A stretch of 64,000 bases of DNA from Eretmocerus hayati (GCA_029851415.1 CM056741.1:90927282-90991281), one strand, 5' to 3'. Counted from the first letter of the stretch, positions 21,236 through 32,559 are shown. Program-made: numbers and translations. Notes: generated by a model not told the origin, from the letters alone.

Positions 21236-21250
21236 TTCCGCCTCCTTTTC
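21236..21250 (-). other. polypurine tract of Bel/Pao element 2
   Basis: On the - strand GAAAAGGAGGCGGAA directly precedes the TGTTCGGG LTR start, the expected plus-strand primer. Element 1 has the related GTAGGCGGAA at 13340-13349. Confidence 0.7.
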
Positions 21251-22113
21251 TTGCTCGTAGCAAGCAACAAAAAAGAAATTTCCACTACATGAACTCATCA
21301 ACTTGATCTTGAACCAGGTAACTTTTGGAGGACGAAATATTCGAAAAACTCAATGTTTCAGGCAAAAACATTCAAAATTTCACAACCGTGATTGAATACG
21401 AAACAAAAAATAGAGTTGTCAACCTTAATAAATTACTACATAATCATAAAAAAACTGAATGATTTACGCCTCAACTGATCATGATTGATCTTGCCTACGA
21501 TTCATCCGATAGAGACCGATAATACGGGGGAAAGTGGAAAATTATCAACATTTCAAATTTAATAGATCGATGGAAAAGAATTTAATCGAGCTCCACGCGT
21601 TAATAAAATCTCAAAAAATGCGCATTCTACTTCAATCTTCCTCAACATGATGAAATCATACTCAAGCGGTTAAGCTGATCAATTTGAACAAACAACATCA
21701 CGCATAGTGATCAGCTACCAACGCAACAATCGGAAACAAAATTGATCAACACAAAATTTTGCACGATACACATTTTGTCTCAATATTGACTAAAGTCAAA
21801 CAACATAGTGAATAGGTCCAATTTTAGGACACGATTAAATGATACGAACTCAAATTATTTGGAAATTGTAGGCTTCGAAATGACTCTAAGTTAGAAAAAA
21901 TAGTGGTTACAGGTGAACAAATCAGTCTCATCCCTTCTACGCGTCGGTTTCGCAATGATTTCACTTGGCAAATAAACTATTGTGACTATAATGAAGCTCT
22001 ACGAATACAAATTACAGAAAATTTGGGCCAAACGAACGACATATGATTCGCGGGTGTCGTGGAACGAGGGAAAAGTGTGTAGTGAAATGTCGAGTCTACG
22101 AGGTCATCTTTCA
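21251..22113. other. 3' untranslated region of Bel/Pao element 2
   Basis: AT-rich, between the pol stop and the polypurine tract; no conserved frame on either strand. Confidence 0.5.
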
Positions 22114-22710
22114 TTATTTTCTTGTTGTTCCTGCTTCTTCTTCGGGTTGACCAGAGGGCTCCCTGCCCTCTTCCCTAGGATCTACGGGCAACTTGATGAT
22201 CTTGGAGAGTACCCGACGAAGTGCGGTGGTGGCGGTCCTGAGATCGACCCCGCGCACCAATCCGTTAGTTCCTGGATGGACGGAAGTGACCCTTGCCATG
22301 GGCCATTTTGTAGGTGGCGTAAGCTTGCCCTTCTCCAACACGAGATCTCCCACTCGAAGTTGCTCTTGTACTGCTAGCCATTTGGACCTCAGTTGATAAT
22401 GATGCATGACTTCCATACGCCATTGCTTCCAAAAATCATTTCTCATGCGTTGTATTGCTCTCCATCTGCATTGAGGAGACTGTGTTACTTCTGCATCGTT
22501 ATATGGTTCAGGTAAAGCAGTCATAGATCTACCAATGAGCAAATGTCCCGGAGTAAGGGCAACCAAATCAGTTCCTTCAGGTGACAAAGGGCAACGCGGT
22601 CTATAATTTAGGCATGCTTCGATTTGGGAACTGAGAGTTTGCAATTCTTCAAAAGTGAACTCAGAGTCACCGACTACTCGCTTCAGATGATAATTGAATG
22701 AGCGCACCAC
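22114..22710 (-). pseudogene. pol: Bel/Pao 2 integrase C-terminal domain
   Basis: Reads VRSFNYHLKRVVGDSEFTFE, then LSSQIEACLNYRPRCPLSPE, LTPGHLLIGRSM, WRAIQRMRNDFWKQWRMEV and DLVLEKGKLTPPTKWPMARV. This is the catalytic Glu side of integrase followed by the DUF5641-type C-terminal domain of Bel/Pao. The frame is clean for 198 codons and ends in an acidic tail, which is probably the natural C-terminus. The catalytic Glu itself lies just upstream, in another frame. Confidence 0.9.
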
Positions 22711-22850
22711 CGCCTCCCATAAACCTCCAAAGTGAGGTGCGCGAGGCGGTGAAAAGTGCCAAGTGACTCCCTCTTTAGCTAATTCTTCGCTCAGTTCTAT
22801 TGAAAATGCCGATGTTTGGTCAAATAATTGCCGATGCTCTCTTTCAGCAC

Positions 22851-23444
22851 CTACAAAATTTTTGGCGTTGTCGCAATATATATCTGTGCATTCACCTCGT
22901 CTTGCAGCGAATCTATGAACGGCGCTAAGAATGCTGGATTGGTGAGATCTGAAACGGTTTCAACATGAGTTGATTGCATGAACATACAAACGAAAATGCA
23001 AAAGTATCCCTTCGTGGTTTTAGCACCTCTTCCGCGGAAAAACAGAACAGATATTGGTCCTGCATAATCGATGCCACAAGCTTGAAAGACATACTTTGAA
23101 GTAACTCTATCCGCTGGTAATGGGGCCATTTGCTGTATGAGCGGTCTACCACCATACCGAGTACATTTCCCGCAATTACGATAAACCTTTTGAACTACAT
23201 GTTGCAGTCGAGGTATCCACGCCCATCAATATAAATCACTCAACATGAGCTGAACTCCCCCATGTAACAAATCTCTGTGTAACTCCTCGACCAAACGCTG
23301 AACAAGGATGCTTCTACTCGACAAAATAACTGAATGTATTTCGTTGTAAGACAAGTTTGCATTTTGAAGGCGTCCACCAACTCTCAGAACCCCACGAGCT
23401 TCTAAAAATGGTATTAATCTTCGGATGTCACTTTTCTTCGACAA
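22851..23444 (-). pseudogene. pol: Bel/Pao 2 integrase N-terminal and core part
   Basis: Pieces in one phase. LIPFLEARGVLRVGGRLQNA and HRDLLHGGVQL form the zinc-binding HHCC leader. After a stop near 23226, FQACGIDYAGPISVLFFRGR holds the first catalytic Asp of the core and GYFCIFVCMFMQSTHVETV follows. The frame closes at 22851, where the second Asp block should continue. Confidence 0.85.
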
Positions 23445-23474
23445 GTTTTTTCCTTTCTCTAAATCTGCGATTTC

Positions 23475-24589
23475 TCAGTGCTGCCTTTGAATGGACTTGA
23501 ACAATGCAACTTTAGCTGAGTTCAACTCTATAGGACTCAAGAAGGATTTGCGGCGATCTTCAGAATTGCGCGAAGCATTGAATTTCCATCGAAATATATA
23601 TGCAATGATGCGAACTATTTTTGGAAAAGAACTGACATGCTTTTGGAGGTGTTCTAAAGCTGGTGACGATTCCACAATCAAATGAGCAAGCGCTTCTGCG
23701 CACACGGGTTCTGACGGAACTTTAGGCCATTGATCTTTCGATTGAGTTATTCAATTAGGACCATACCACCAAATGTTCAAATTTAGAAGTTCTTTTGCAG
23801 TCACCTCCCGAGTTGCGCGATCGGCGCAATTTTCTTCTGAACAAACATGCCTCCATACGGCATCAGGAAGAGTGCTGCTAATCGTCCTTACTCGATTGGC
23901 CACAAAAATCTCCCATTCGAAAGGGTGACAATTGAGCCAATCCAGGACAACTTTCGAATCTGACCAGCAATGAACAGCTGATGGCCGGACTTCCAAATCA
24001 TTCATCACATGTTTCGCTAATTTAACCAACAAAACTGCAGCACACAATTCAAGCGTAGGTATGGACAGCGTTCTTACCAGCGCGACTTTTGTTTTTGCCA
24101 TAATCAAGTTTGAAGTTTCTCCTGGAATAACTAAAAAAACAGCGGCCGCATAAGCTCTTCTCGACGCGTCTGCAAATCCATGAAGTTCCCAATTTAAACT
24201 GTTCAGAGTACCCAACCAGCGAGACACAGAACTTGCGATAAAAGTGGAGCTTGTGACCGTATTTCTAGCCATTCCTCGAGTACTTCTCCAACGACCGGAG
24301 TGTCCCAATCAATTTTCAAATGCCACATGTTTTGCAACAAAATTTTAGCTTGTATCAAAAACGGAGCTAACCAACCAAGAGGATCGAATAACCGAGCTAC
24401 TTCTGAAAGTATAGTTCTTTTAGTAACCGTATCAGAAGCAGAGGGCATCGATATACGAAAGAAAGATTCATCATCGTGCGGAGACCATTCAAATCCGAGT
24501 GTGGAGACAACATCGTTGAGTTCTATCGAATGCCACCTGACTTTTCTGAAGAGAGCCCCCTCAGCAAATCCGAGTGATTTGCTGACCAC
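23475..24589 (-). pseudogene. pol: Bel/Pao 2 RT C-terminal part and RNase H
   Basis: From the right: LGFEWSPHDDESFFRISMPS, LFDPLGWLAPFLIQAKILLQ and WDTPVVGEVLEEW are the RT thumb/connection. Then RNase H: ELHGFADASRRAYAAAVFLV (first Asp), LSIPTLELCAAVLLVKL, and HCWSDSKVVLDWL, with the SDS box intact. The phase changes near 24210-24308. A stop at 23751 separates a short continuation (23705-23475) before integrase. The RNase H catalytic residues visible here are unmutated. Confidence 0.88.
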
Positions 24590-24999
24590 TCAAGCTTCCA
24601 ATACGGCTGAAAGAGTATCCCCTCTCCCAAACAAATCATCCATGTATCGATGATGGAGGATAATGAGAACAGCGATAGGAAATTGTTCTTTGTAAATTTC
24701 AGCCAAATGAAGGAGAACTCTATCAGAGTTCTCCTTCATTTCTATTATTCATGGCTATTAGCCAGATATGGCGCACAAACTGTTCCGTAAGTGACCGTGA
24801 GTAATACATAATCGAGGATTTCCTCTTGCCCCGATGGCTGCCAGACAATCCTTTGCCAATTTACATCATCCGGATGTGCCAAAATTTGTCTGAACATTTA
24901 AACTATGTCAGTAAAAAATCCATATTTGAAAAATTTCCAAAGAATTAATACCAATGTTGAATCGTTTTGAAGCTTGGGGCCAGCTAATAAGAAATCATA
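24590..24999 (-). pseudogene. pol: Bel/Pao 2 RT palm remnant
   Basis: Reading through mixed phases, LHHRYMDDLFGRG gives the catalytic YMDD at about 24630-24645. Words upstream fit the palm, but no frame longer than a few dozen codons survives. A perfect short hairpin at 24706-24740 sits inside this disordered palm. Confidence 0.7.
24706..24740. repeat. perfect 16-bp hairpin with 3-nt loop
   Basis: AATGAAGGAGAACTCT, loop ATC, then its exact reverse complement. Lies inside the RT coding region of Bel/Pao element 2, so it is more likely a local inverted duplication than a terminator. Confidence 0.9.
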
Positions 25000-26406
25000 T
25001 CAACTCTTACCATCACCTGTATTGGGCGAAGCATTCAGAACGACTCGAATTTTGTCGCTGTCTTTACGAAAAATAGGATGATGTGGCAGGTAAGATGGCG
25101 CTGGTTTTGACCCATCTGGTGGCTGCGTGCGTCTCATAAGACCGAGTGACTCGTACTGTTCCATGAATTCGGTGTATGCTCCATCCAACTTCGAATCTCG
25201 TTGTCGTTTTTTCTCAGATCGTAGTCGGCGTACGACCGCAACGTCCCTAGATTCAAAAAACGAAGTTTCATGAGTATTTTGTGTGAATGGGAGGCACACG
25301 ACGAAGCGTCCTTCAGACGTGCGCTCGACAGACGACCTAAACAAATTTCTATCATACTCCTCCTCAGCTGTAAGATGACGATTAGCTGGGAGTTCTTCAA
25401 TTTCCCAAAATTTAGTTAGTTGATTTGACAGGGAACTATCAGCGCCCGCATGCAAGAATAAAACGACTCGAGGATTCACAGTTTCAACACCCAACTCCGT
25501 ACCTCCAGTGAGAATCCAGCCCAATGCTGTGTTCTGAGCGGTAGGAGTTTTTGATGGGCCCTGTACCAAACCTTCTCTAAGAATTTCACTATACACCTCC
25601 GTGTCCAATAAACAATCCACTTTAGCAGGGATGAAAAATTCTGGATCCGCAAGAGTTAGTCCATCTAAATGTGACCAATCGTCACATTTCACTGTTGATC
25701 TAAGCAAAAATGAGGTAAGTTCCGGAAGAACCAGAGCCTCAATCTCGAACGAGAAATTTGAATCGATTTTGGACAGTAGAGCGAGCGAAACTTCACTTGT
25801 TGAAACTACTGTGCGTCGATCCCCAATGGTATTGATCCCCAACCTAAGTTTCCGCGATGGCAAATTCAAGGCTTGAACGACTCTATCAGTTACGAACGAA
25901 CAATCTGAGACTGGGTCAATCAAGGCACGAGCTTTAACTTTCTGTCCGTCGGGACCTTGTAACCAGACACGCGCAGTTGCTACTAAACGCGCTCGCTTTG
26001 ACACTGCGGAAAAACTGTGAATTGAATGACAACCAGCTTGTTGCTGCGAATTTTGAGCATCCTTCGGTTTTGAAGCACCCGAAAAATCCATATGTAGTTT
26101 TGTATGATGTGGCTGTTTACACTTGCTACACTTATACTGAGAACCACATTTATCAGCATAATGACCAGGCTTCAAACAATTTATACATGATCGATTTGTT
26201 TTGCAAAATCCACATCTTTGGTGCACAGACAGCGATGAAAACTTTTCACATTTGTGCAATGCATGATCGCCTTTACAATTTATACAAATAAGTGGACTGC
26301 TAGACTGACCCTTATTTTTTCGGATTTCCAAAATTTGAATCCACATTCCTTCTGCTAGAATTGCCTTGGTATCTCCCAGCAGACGACGAACCAGGCTTCG
26401 ATTCAT
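25000..26406 (-). pseudogene. gag-pol: Bel/Pao 2 Gag zinc knuckles, protease and RT start
   Basis: A 468-codon open frame, the longest left in this element. In order: CINCKGDHALHKCEKF, CGFCKTNRSCINCLKPGHYA and CSKCKQPHHTKLHMD (CCHC array, residues about 37-105); protease region RALIDPVSDCSFVTDRVVQA with DPVSD where D(S/T)G is usual; the spacer LTLADPEFFIPAKVDCLLDT; ALGWILTGGTE; LTKFWEIEELP; and RT fingers LPHHPIFRKDSDKIRVVLNA. It ends at 25000. The Gag-protease-RT order in one frame is the Bel/Pao arrangement. Confidence 0.9.
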
Positions 26407-26845
26407 TTGTCGCTACCGACCCTGAATGAACTGCGTTCAATGATTGAATACGATTTTCCAAAAAATTAGATGAAGCAGCATACGTCGGGAAACCCTCAAC
26501 ATTTTCTTGCGCAATAGTCCAACTTCCTCTAGTACCCGGATCCAATTTTCGAACAATTAAATGAACGAGCCAATAATCCCATTCATCCACGGGACACTCT
26601 AGATCTCAAAGGCCTTGAATAGATTCTTCTGCTTGGTTCATAATTGTGACAAAAGCTTGAGCAGATTTCCTGGTAATTGGGGCTAAATCAATCAATTCGT
26701 TCAAGTATGTGCTTAATCTCAACCGAGAGTTGTCATAACGTCGACATAATTTATTCCAAGCAATTAAAAACCTTGTAGTACGTGTTTTGACACCTCTCAT
26801 CATTTTTTCTGCGTCACCCTCAAGGGCACTGAGCAAATGGTTCAA
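26312..26845 (-). pseudogene. gag: Bel/Pao 2 Gag central part
   Basis: Two pieces in one phase (26845-26606, 26590-26312). LLSALEGDAEKMMRGVKTRT, CRRYDNSRLRLSTYLNELID and RKLDPGTRGSWTIA fit the middle of DUF1759/DUF1758-type Bel/Pao Gag. A stop at 26606 separates them. Another phase change leads to the zinc-knuckle frame. Confidence 0.75.
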
Positions 26846-27439
26846 TTTAGCAGACGATGATAAGTCCGGATTTTCCCCAATAACCTATGTGAAACGCTCC
26901 TTGAAGTATTCCCAATCAGCTTGTTTACCAGAAAATTCAGGTGGCTTGAGTCTAGAAATGGACTGCAATTCCGACGACGCACGTATAAGTTGATGTGCAT
27001 CAAAATGTTGATATGGGTAGAAGTTTTGATTTTGAGGATGATTGGCCTAATGAACTGACGCGTGGATTGAGCCTCGCGCTGAACCATGTACTGAACCATG
27101 TTCAGACAGTGATTCTCCTGGTATCGTTAATTCAGCAATCTTATCTAGTAAATCGGATTTCAAAATTGAATAATCTCCTTCGATCTCTAAAAACCCTCAT
27201 TTAGTAAAATATTCTCCATCTTTCAATTCATCTTCATGCTGTTGTGAATTCAAATGATTTTGGCAAAATTCATCCCAATATCTTTCTAATAACTCCAAGC
27301 GAGTTTTCAGGAAATTTCCAGTGATGTTTTCTTTGCCCTTATTGGTACTATTAGTGTCAAGATTACGAATGTAAACCACAAGTTGCAATTGACGATCAAA
27401 AAGAAGTCTAGCAGCCATGATTTTTACACTAACTATCAC
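26842..27439 (-). pseudogene. gag: Bel/Pao 2 Gag N-terminal part
   Basis: Begins at 27439, with a second in-frame ATG at 27418 (MAARLLFDRQLQLVVYIRNL). It continues with LKTRLELLERYWDEFCQNHL, the coiled N-terminal Gag segment common in this superfamily. It is broken before the core, which resumes in other phases at 27099. The ATG at 27418 seems the more natural start, but this is not certain. Confidence 0.7.
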
Positions 27440-28512
27440 AGTTAGAACGAATGTTCAAGAACTCATTAAAATATCAAACTCAGTCTGAAATATAAAACCC
27501 ACACAACAACACAAAACCCACTAAATGAAACGCACACTAACGTGTGAGACTACAATCCCAATCAAAATGTAAAAATTCTTCCAACAGAAGAATAGTTGAG
27601 ACGGATCAGCTGTTTGACTGACGCAGAGAGATTAGAGCGTTGGGTCGACCAATCTTCCCCATCAATTACAAAAAAATGATCGATCGCGTCTATCTTCTGC
27701 TTCAGTATGACCCTAATGCGCCAAACATATACCACTCAACACGAATACTAAACGGTTAAAAGAGAGTCGCGAGTTCCACTCCATTCGACTCCCGAAGGTG
27801 ACCACCGACAAGATATATTTAATGGAGTATAATTATATTAGCTATGATATGCTACGAGCCGTGCGAACGCCGAATACATGCGCCGCATATCTATCAGCTG
27901 GCTCACAGCTGGGTGAACGAAATTCATAAGTGCGAGTGAGACCGCACTATACATGCATAGTAGTGAAGGAAACGATACGCTCACCAATTACTCCGCGATG
28001 GCTGCGTTGCGCGACAGCCAACTTATCTCCACTCCTTTGTAGAGCGCGCTCTCCCAGCTGAGCGCGGGACCCGCAGCGGCGATGAAGACGAAGCAAGTCG
28101 GTGGAAAAGGCAGCGATGGCGGGGAGCGACGTCGACGTGACGTAGCTCCGGCTAGCAGCAGGTGATGGCGCGATGCGCGAGATAATACCCGGAAGCGCGC
28201 ATGAAAAATTCCACGCGGCTTACTCTGCTGCAGCTTGACTCGAAGATGGTCACCAGCTGCTCGTTCCTATGCCGTGTTGCTGCTTGCTGCGGGGCCGGGG
28301 ATGTCTGCACCTCGTAGACTCCGGTGCTGCACCAAGCCAGTACTCGAGGCCCGAATTGCCTCTTTGATGATTTCGCTCGCGTGGAATACAATGTGCAACG
28401 GCCGCGAGCTCCTTTCTCTCCGCGCACTCACATCACTTGCACTCGCGCGACGGAATTCACTCGAAACCCAGCGATGCTACTACTAAAAAACACAGAATCG
28501 AACTTAGAGCCC
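27440..28512 (-). other. 5' leader of Bel/Pao element 2
   Basis: Non-coding leader between the primer-binding site and gag. 28000-28480 is GC-rich, as in the leader of element 1. No conserved frame. Confidence 0.55.
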
Positions 28513-28530
28513 CAACGACGCTCTACTACC
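28513..28530 (-). other. candidate primer-binding site of Bel/Pao element 2
   Basis: On the - strand TGGTAGTAGAGCGTCG lies a few bases after the 5' LTR end. A TGG-initiated stretch here fits the 3' CCA end of a priming tRNA; I cannot name the isotype. Confidence 0.5.
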
Positions 28531-28534
28531 AAAA

Positions 28535-29042
28535 TGTTCGGGTGAAGCCCAGAATATTAGTTATAAGATCGCGGTGGGGCGCTCGAGGCCAGGGCAGTGG
28601 AAGCGTAAATTTATAACTCTCGATTTCCGTGATAATAAAATAGTTGAATTTATTCACTTTCCGTTTCACTACATTCGGTTATAGAAAAAAAGGCGCGAGA
28701 GAAGTGAAGGGTGAAATCGCGACGCGGAGAGATTAATTTGGCGAAGAAAATGCGATGGAGCTCGCGGCACTTGGAAATCGCGAGGGTGATCTAGGCTTAC
28801 AATAATTAGCCTGCTCGGCGGTCGGTGGTCAACTGCCGGTTTGCCGAAGCGAGATCGCCGTCGAGGCCGAGAGAGACTGAGGGAGAGCAATGTTGCCGAA
28901 TTTCTAGGAATTTTGAATGTTCCAATCAGCAGGCATTAAAATCATATGATTCCAAGGAGAGAAAAGTTCATTGCTCTGCCTTGGCTCTCTCGTTCTCGAA
29001 AGCTCTAGAAATATATCCGAATACAACCGACTTTCCCGAACA
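28535..29042 (-). repeat. 5' LTR of Bel/Pao element 2
   Basis: Same 508-bp length as the 3' LTR and about 95 percent identical by eye. Would carry the element promoter. Confidence 0.95.
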
Positions 29043-29162
29043 AACGTGAATTACACAATCATAATAAAGATAAAAATAGATTCTAGAATCTCATTTTTTG
29101 AAACTCATTGATATTTAAAGCAATCATTAGTTTTACTCAAAATGAATCAATATTTCTAAACA
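29043..29162 (-). repeat. 5' LTR of Bel/Pao element 1, part 2
   Basis: Resumes the LTR interrupted at 20727: TTACACAATCATAATAAA and AATGAATCAA match 13216-13339. Ends TCTAAACA. Confidence 0.85.
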
Positions 29163-29219
29163 TCCGGAGTGTTGTGCAAGACTTTTGAAGGTGCACCACA
29201 AAAAGTTACTCAATTTGAC

Positions 29220-30340
29220 TGTATCCTATATTTCGATTCATTATTTTGAGGAGGCATTTCTGAGAGATTTGGGTCATCTAAAAGCAAGTTGTCCCGACAA
29301 TATCTTTTGTTTGGTTTAGACGGAATTTCGATACAGTTGATTTGAAGATGATTAAACTGTATACTCGGTGAAAATTTCCTTTTCGCTAAAAAACCTCCAT
29401 TTGGATAATGTTCTACTGATTTCAAGGAAATTTGGTATCAACCAATCGATTCAGAATGGCGTATAAGTAAGTCTCTAGGTCATTAAAATTGGGATAAATG
29501 AGTGGTGAAAGATGATACGAGAAAAGAATGAATATTAAGAAAAATTTTCCATTATTTTCTGAGTTATTCTTTGAAGGAAGCTTCCTAGAGCGATTTGGGC
29601 CATCTAGTCTAAGGTTTTCGGATGATATCTAATGTTTGGTTGAGACAGAATTTCGATTCACTGGGTTTGGAAAGAGCCAAAATGAAATTCCTGATCGTCT
29701 GTGCGCGAATGAGTAATTTGCACACTGTTTTTCGCTTTTCATTTGCTCACAGAAGATCAAAAACCATAGTATGACACTCGGGCGCAATGGTTTTCGCTTT
29801 TTCGTGACTATTTAGACCCTTGCCAGCGGCTCGAGCCAGAAAAAGTCACTCGAAGTGCGAAAACCATCGTTTGCGCCCTTGTATCATAATTTACTATTTT
29901 AGTCAGAATTTAGTCAAAATTTCGATTTTTCCAGAAATTCGAGACCTGTACAGATTGAATAAAATTCTAGTATTAACCAATCAATGGATTATGCAGAAAA
30001 TGTCATAGTTTAGGTCATCATGGTTGAGATAAATGAGTCATAAAGGAAGGTACGAGGTAAAAATGAATATTAAGAGAAATTTTCCATTATTTCTTGAGTT
30101 ACTCTCTAGAGAAAACTTTTTAGAGCGATTTGGGCCATCTAGTCTTAGGTTCTTTCGATGATATCTGATGTTTGGTTGAGACAGAATTTTGATGCAGTGG
30201 GTTTGAAAAAGCTTAAAATGAAATTTTTGGTGGAAATTTTGATTCTTCCGAAAATTTGAGATCTGTACAGATTGAATAAAATTCCGGTATTAGTCAATCG
30301 ATAGATGATGCAGGAAAAATCATACTTTTGGTGACTCAAT
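29220..30340. repeat. degenerate tandem repeats, right flank of the hAT-like element
   Basis: Three diverged units share GA.CGATTTGGG(C/T)CATCTA, TGATATCT.ATGTTTGGTTGA, CCTGTACAGATTGAATAAAAT and GAATGAATATTAAGA. Landmarks occur near 29260, 29590 and 30125. About 180 bp near 29700-29880 interrupt the middle unit. Confidence 0.75.
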
Positions 30341-30749
30341 TCGTGGTGAGACCGTGTTAGGAAAAGATATTCATGTATTAAAATTCGAAATTTGAGCACT
30401 TTTGCTTGAAAAAGACCATGGATCAAATTTGACTGGGAGCCGAAAGCTACTCAATCACTGAGCTCTCACAAATTGGAATCTGCACAACTTGTAGAAAGCC
30501 AAAAAATGATAAGGTGAACAGTAAAAGAGAAAGCGTGTCCCGATATAAGACAAGACTCACATAAAAACAAAGGGGTGCAAAGATGAGTCTCTGGGAGATT
30601 TCGGGAGGCTATTAGGAAGGAAAGTGTTACCTCCAATTGATAGCTTTTGGCGAGAGGAAGAGAATGGTCTAAGGCTTTTTTAGATAGAAGGAATTTTGTT
30701 GAAAAATATGTTGATTTGAATGAAAAATTTGATCAAATTTTCGTTGGAG

Positions 30750-31380
30750 TGCAAACAAAACTTTCTCTTTAGAGAAAGCCAAAATCGCCAGGGCATATAT
30801 TTGACGTGGAATTGTCTGAACTTTCGGAATATGTGATGGAAATTCCCGTTTGAGGCGTTCCTGGAGAGCTTCATTGAAGTTTTTGCGAAAAAATACGATT
30901 TTTTTCATTTCAAATCGTGTTTGAACGGCATTTCAACCCCTAAAATCGATAGATATGGGTCTGGGAGCTCAATAAACCGTGGCGTTGGGTTCTAAACTAC
31001 AAAGTCAATAGGTCAGAAAAATTCTGTAAGGCCTTTCTGGGCCCAAGATATCGACCGAAACGAAAAGAGTATTGTGAACGCCTTCTCGTCGTCATTTAAA
31101 CCTCTCAACCTTCACGATCCTAAATCTGAGCATCGAATAGCTCCTGAAAAAATTACACGACATGTTTTCGACGTAGAATGGTCTGTTTTTTTAGATTCCG
31201 TGATCAGAACTGGGATAGGTTCAAGTTTGAAGCGAGAAAATGCGCATTTTTATCCAATTATACCATTTTTCAATGAAAACATCATCCCGAATCCAATTCT
31301 CAACGTGAAAATCGATACATTGTCACTCGAGACGTCGAATCATCGTATCTGCACGATCTGAACCTCAGAATCATAGTTTC
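30750..31380 (+). repeat. modules A and B, diverged direct copy
   Basis: Collinear with 9430-10060: GCATATA..TGACGT, AAAATCGATA, ATCGACCGAAAC, AACCTCTCA, ACGACATGTTTTC and GAAAATCGATACATTGTCA. Non-coding. Confidence 0.7.
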
Positions 31381-31879
31381 AGAACGCAGCATGGATATTT
31401 GAAATAGCATCGAGACGGAAATTTTCTTGATCGCGCTGATATGCGTATGACGGGAGCGTTGTCAAAACATTCACATTGTAGTAATTTGATGCCGAGTATT
31501 CGAGCAAAAAAGTATATTATTCGCTTATCTCTCTCCTATTCGTCCAATATCATATGTTACCAATGCAACAGTTTTGAAAAACCTGGCGAGGCCGATCGAC
31601 GATGGAAAAAAGAGTTGGAACTAAAGAAGTGGGCCTGGAAATTGCTGAGTTTCATTTGGGAATAGCTCTTACAGTTGGTAAAATTCATGAAAAAATGTCT
31701 GTGAGTTTGAGGAAACAATATCATCACTCCAAGACTTGTGGGAAGTGATTTTTCATCGTGTGTAAGATCTGCTCAATCTATTTATGCGCTACTTGTTTTG
31801 GTTCTCATCATTCCGAATAATCATTGCGAGCATAAAGGGTATAGTATATGTATAATCATATTCAAGCTGCATGGCCTCA

Positions 31880-32075
31880 TTCTGAGGTTCAGATCATGCA
31901 GATACGATGATTCGACGTCTCGAGTGACAATGTATCGATTTTCACGTTGAAAGTTTGATTTGGGATGATGTTTTCATTGAAAAGGGGTATAATTCGATAA
32001 AAATGCGCATTTTCTCGCTTCAAACTTGAATCTATCCCAATTCTGATCACGGAATCTGAAAGAACAGGCAATTTT
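31880..32075 (-). repeat. module B, inverted partial copy
   Basis: Reverse complement of 31180-31380 at high similarity: both conceptually read FHSLKRENAHFY-like words such as SSLKRENAHFY and KIDTLSLETSNHRIC. This is repeat homology, not evidence for a gene. Confidence 0.85.
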
Positions 32076-32189
32076 ACGTCGAATATATGCCCTGGGGATT
32101 TTTTTGAAGGATTTTCCGTACTGAATGACGAGCCTCAAAAAGATGTCATGAAAGTGTCATTCCGGGCGTTAATGGGTTAAAGAGGTTAT

Positions 32190-32477
32190 TGCCTCATAAA
32201 AAATAACCGCACTAAAAAATTGCAGCAGCATCGCGCGGTAAAGCTTCAACCAGATCTATTTGTCGCAACCCACAATAGATTTTCGAAAACCTCCAAAGTC
32301 TAACGAACCCGAAAGAATATAAAAAAACACCAGTACACCTCGCATTTCGCACCGCGGTGTAGTGGTGTAATACACGGTTCGACGCGGTGTGATTAAACTA
32401 CACCATTACACCGGTATTACACCGGTGTAATACTATAATACTATTATACGGTGTAGTGTAGTGCAGACCCAACCCTG
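32190..32477 (-). repeat. right terminal inverted repeat of the hAT-like element
   Basis: Reverse complement of 8964-9250, about 88-90 percent identical by eye, ending CCCAACCCTG. Confidence 0.85.
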
Positions 32478-32559
32478 ACGAGCATCGAGGGCTGATCAGT
32501 GTGATGGTGGTGGGCGTCTTGTTGAAAATTTTGAATTGATTCGAGGAATCAACGGGCGG

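Larger units (their letters stand above)
20728..29042 (-). mobile_element. Bel/Pao retrotransposon 2, complete but decayed
   Basis: 8315 bp with 508-bp LTRs at both ends (20728-21235 and 28535-29042). LTRs begin TGTT(C/T)GGG and end CCCGAACA. The 5-bp target duplication is AATGT (20723-20727) and AACGT (29043-29047), differing by one transition; the uninterrupted LTR of element 1 reads AACGT at this point. Internally on the - strand: leader, gag, protease, RT, RNase H, integrase, polypurine tract. The coding region is broken into at least eight frames. Confidence 0.92.
13052..29162 (-). mobile_element. Bel/Pao retrotransposon 1 (decayed; hosts element 2)
   Basis: On the - strand from right: 5' LTR (29162-20570, split by element 2), leader, gag, protease, RT, RNase H, integrase, polypurine tract and 3' LTR (13339-13052). 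Net length without the nested element 2 and the fold-back MITE is about 6.8 kb, normal for Bel/Pao. Most fragments lie in one frame but are separated by stops and shifts, so it is inactive. The left LTR edge is approximate. Confidence 0.8.
8964..32477. mobile_element. large TIR-bounded (hAT-like) non-autonomous element, host to nested Bel/Pao insertions
   Basis: The two ends are inverted copies of each other for about 290 bp and begin CAGGGTTGGGTCT, a hAT-like terminus. After removing the Bel/Pao composite (about 13052-29162) the element would be about 7.4 kb. No transposase frame is visible in either remaining part, so it is probably non-autonomous. The flanking 8-mers GAACGAAT and ACGAGCAT are not identical, so a target duplication is not demonstrated. 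The alternative is two independent solo ends of one family in opposite orientation. Confidence 0.6.

Noticed and set aside
24706..24740. Hairpin considered as a transcription terminator
   Set aside because: Eukaryotic context, internal to RT coding sequence, and no U-tract; recorded as an inverted duplication instead.
31074..31361. 95-codon frame with a second, inverted copy at 31889-32071
   Set aside because: The similarity is DNA repeat homology in inverted orientation; related module copies at 9738-10060 are not open.
8956..32485. 8-bp hAT target duplication GAACGAAT / ACGAGCAT
   Set aside because: The 8-mers match at only a few positions; an indel could reconcile them but that is not evidence of a duplication.
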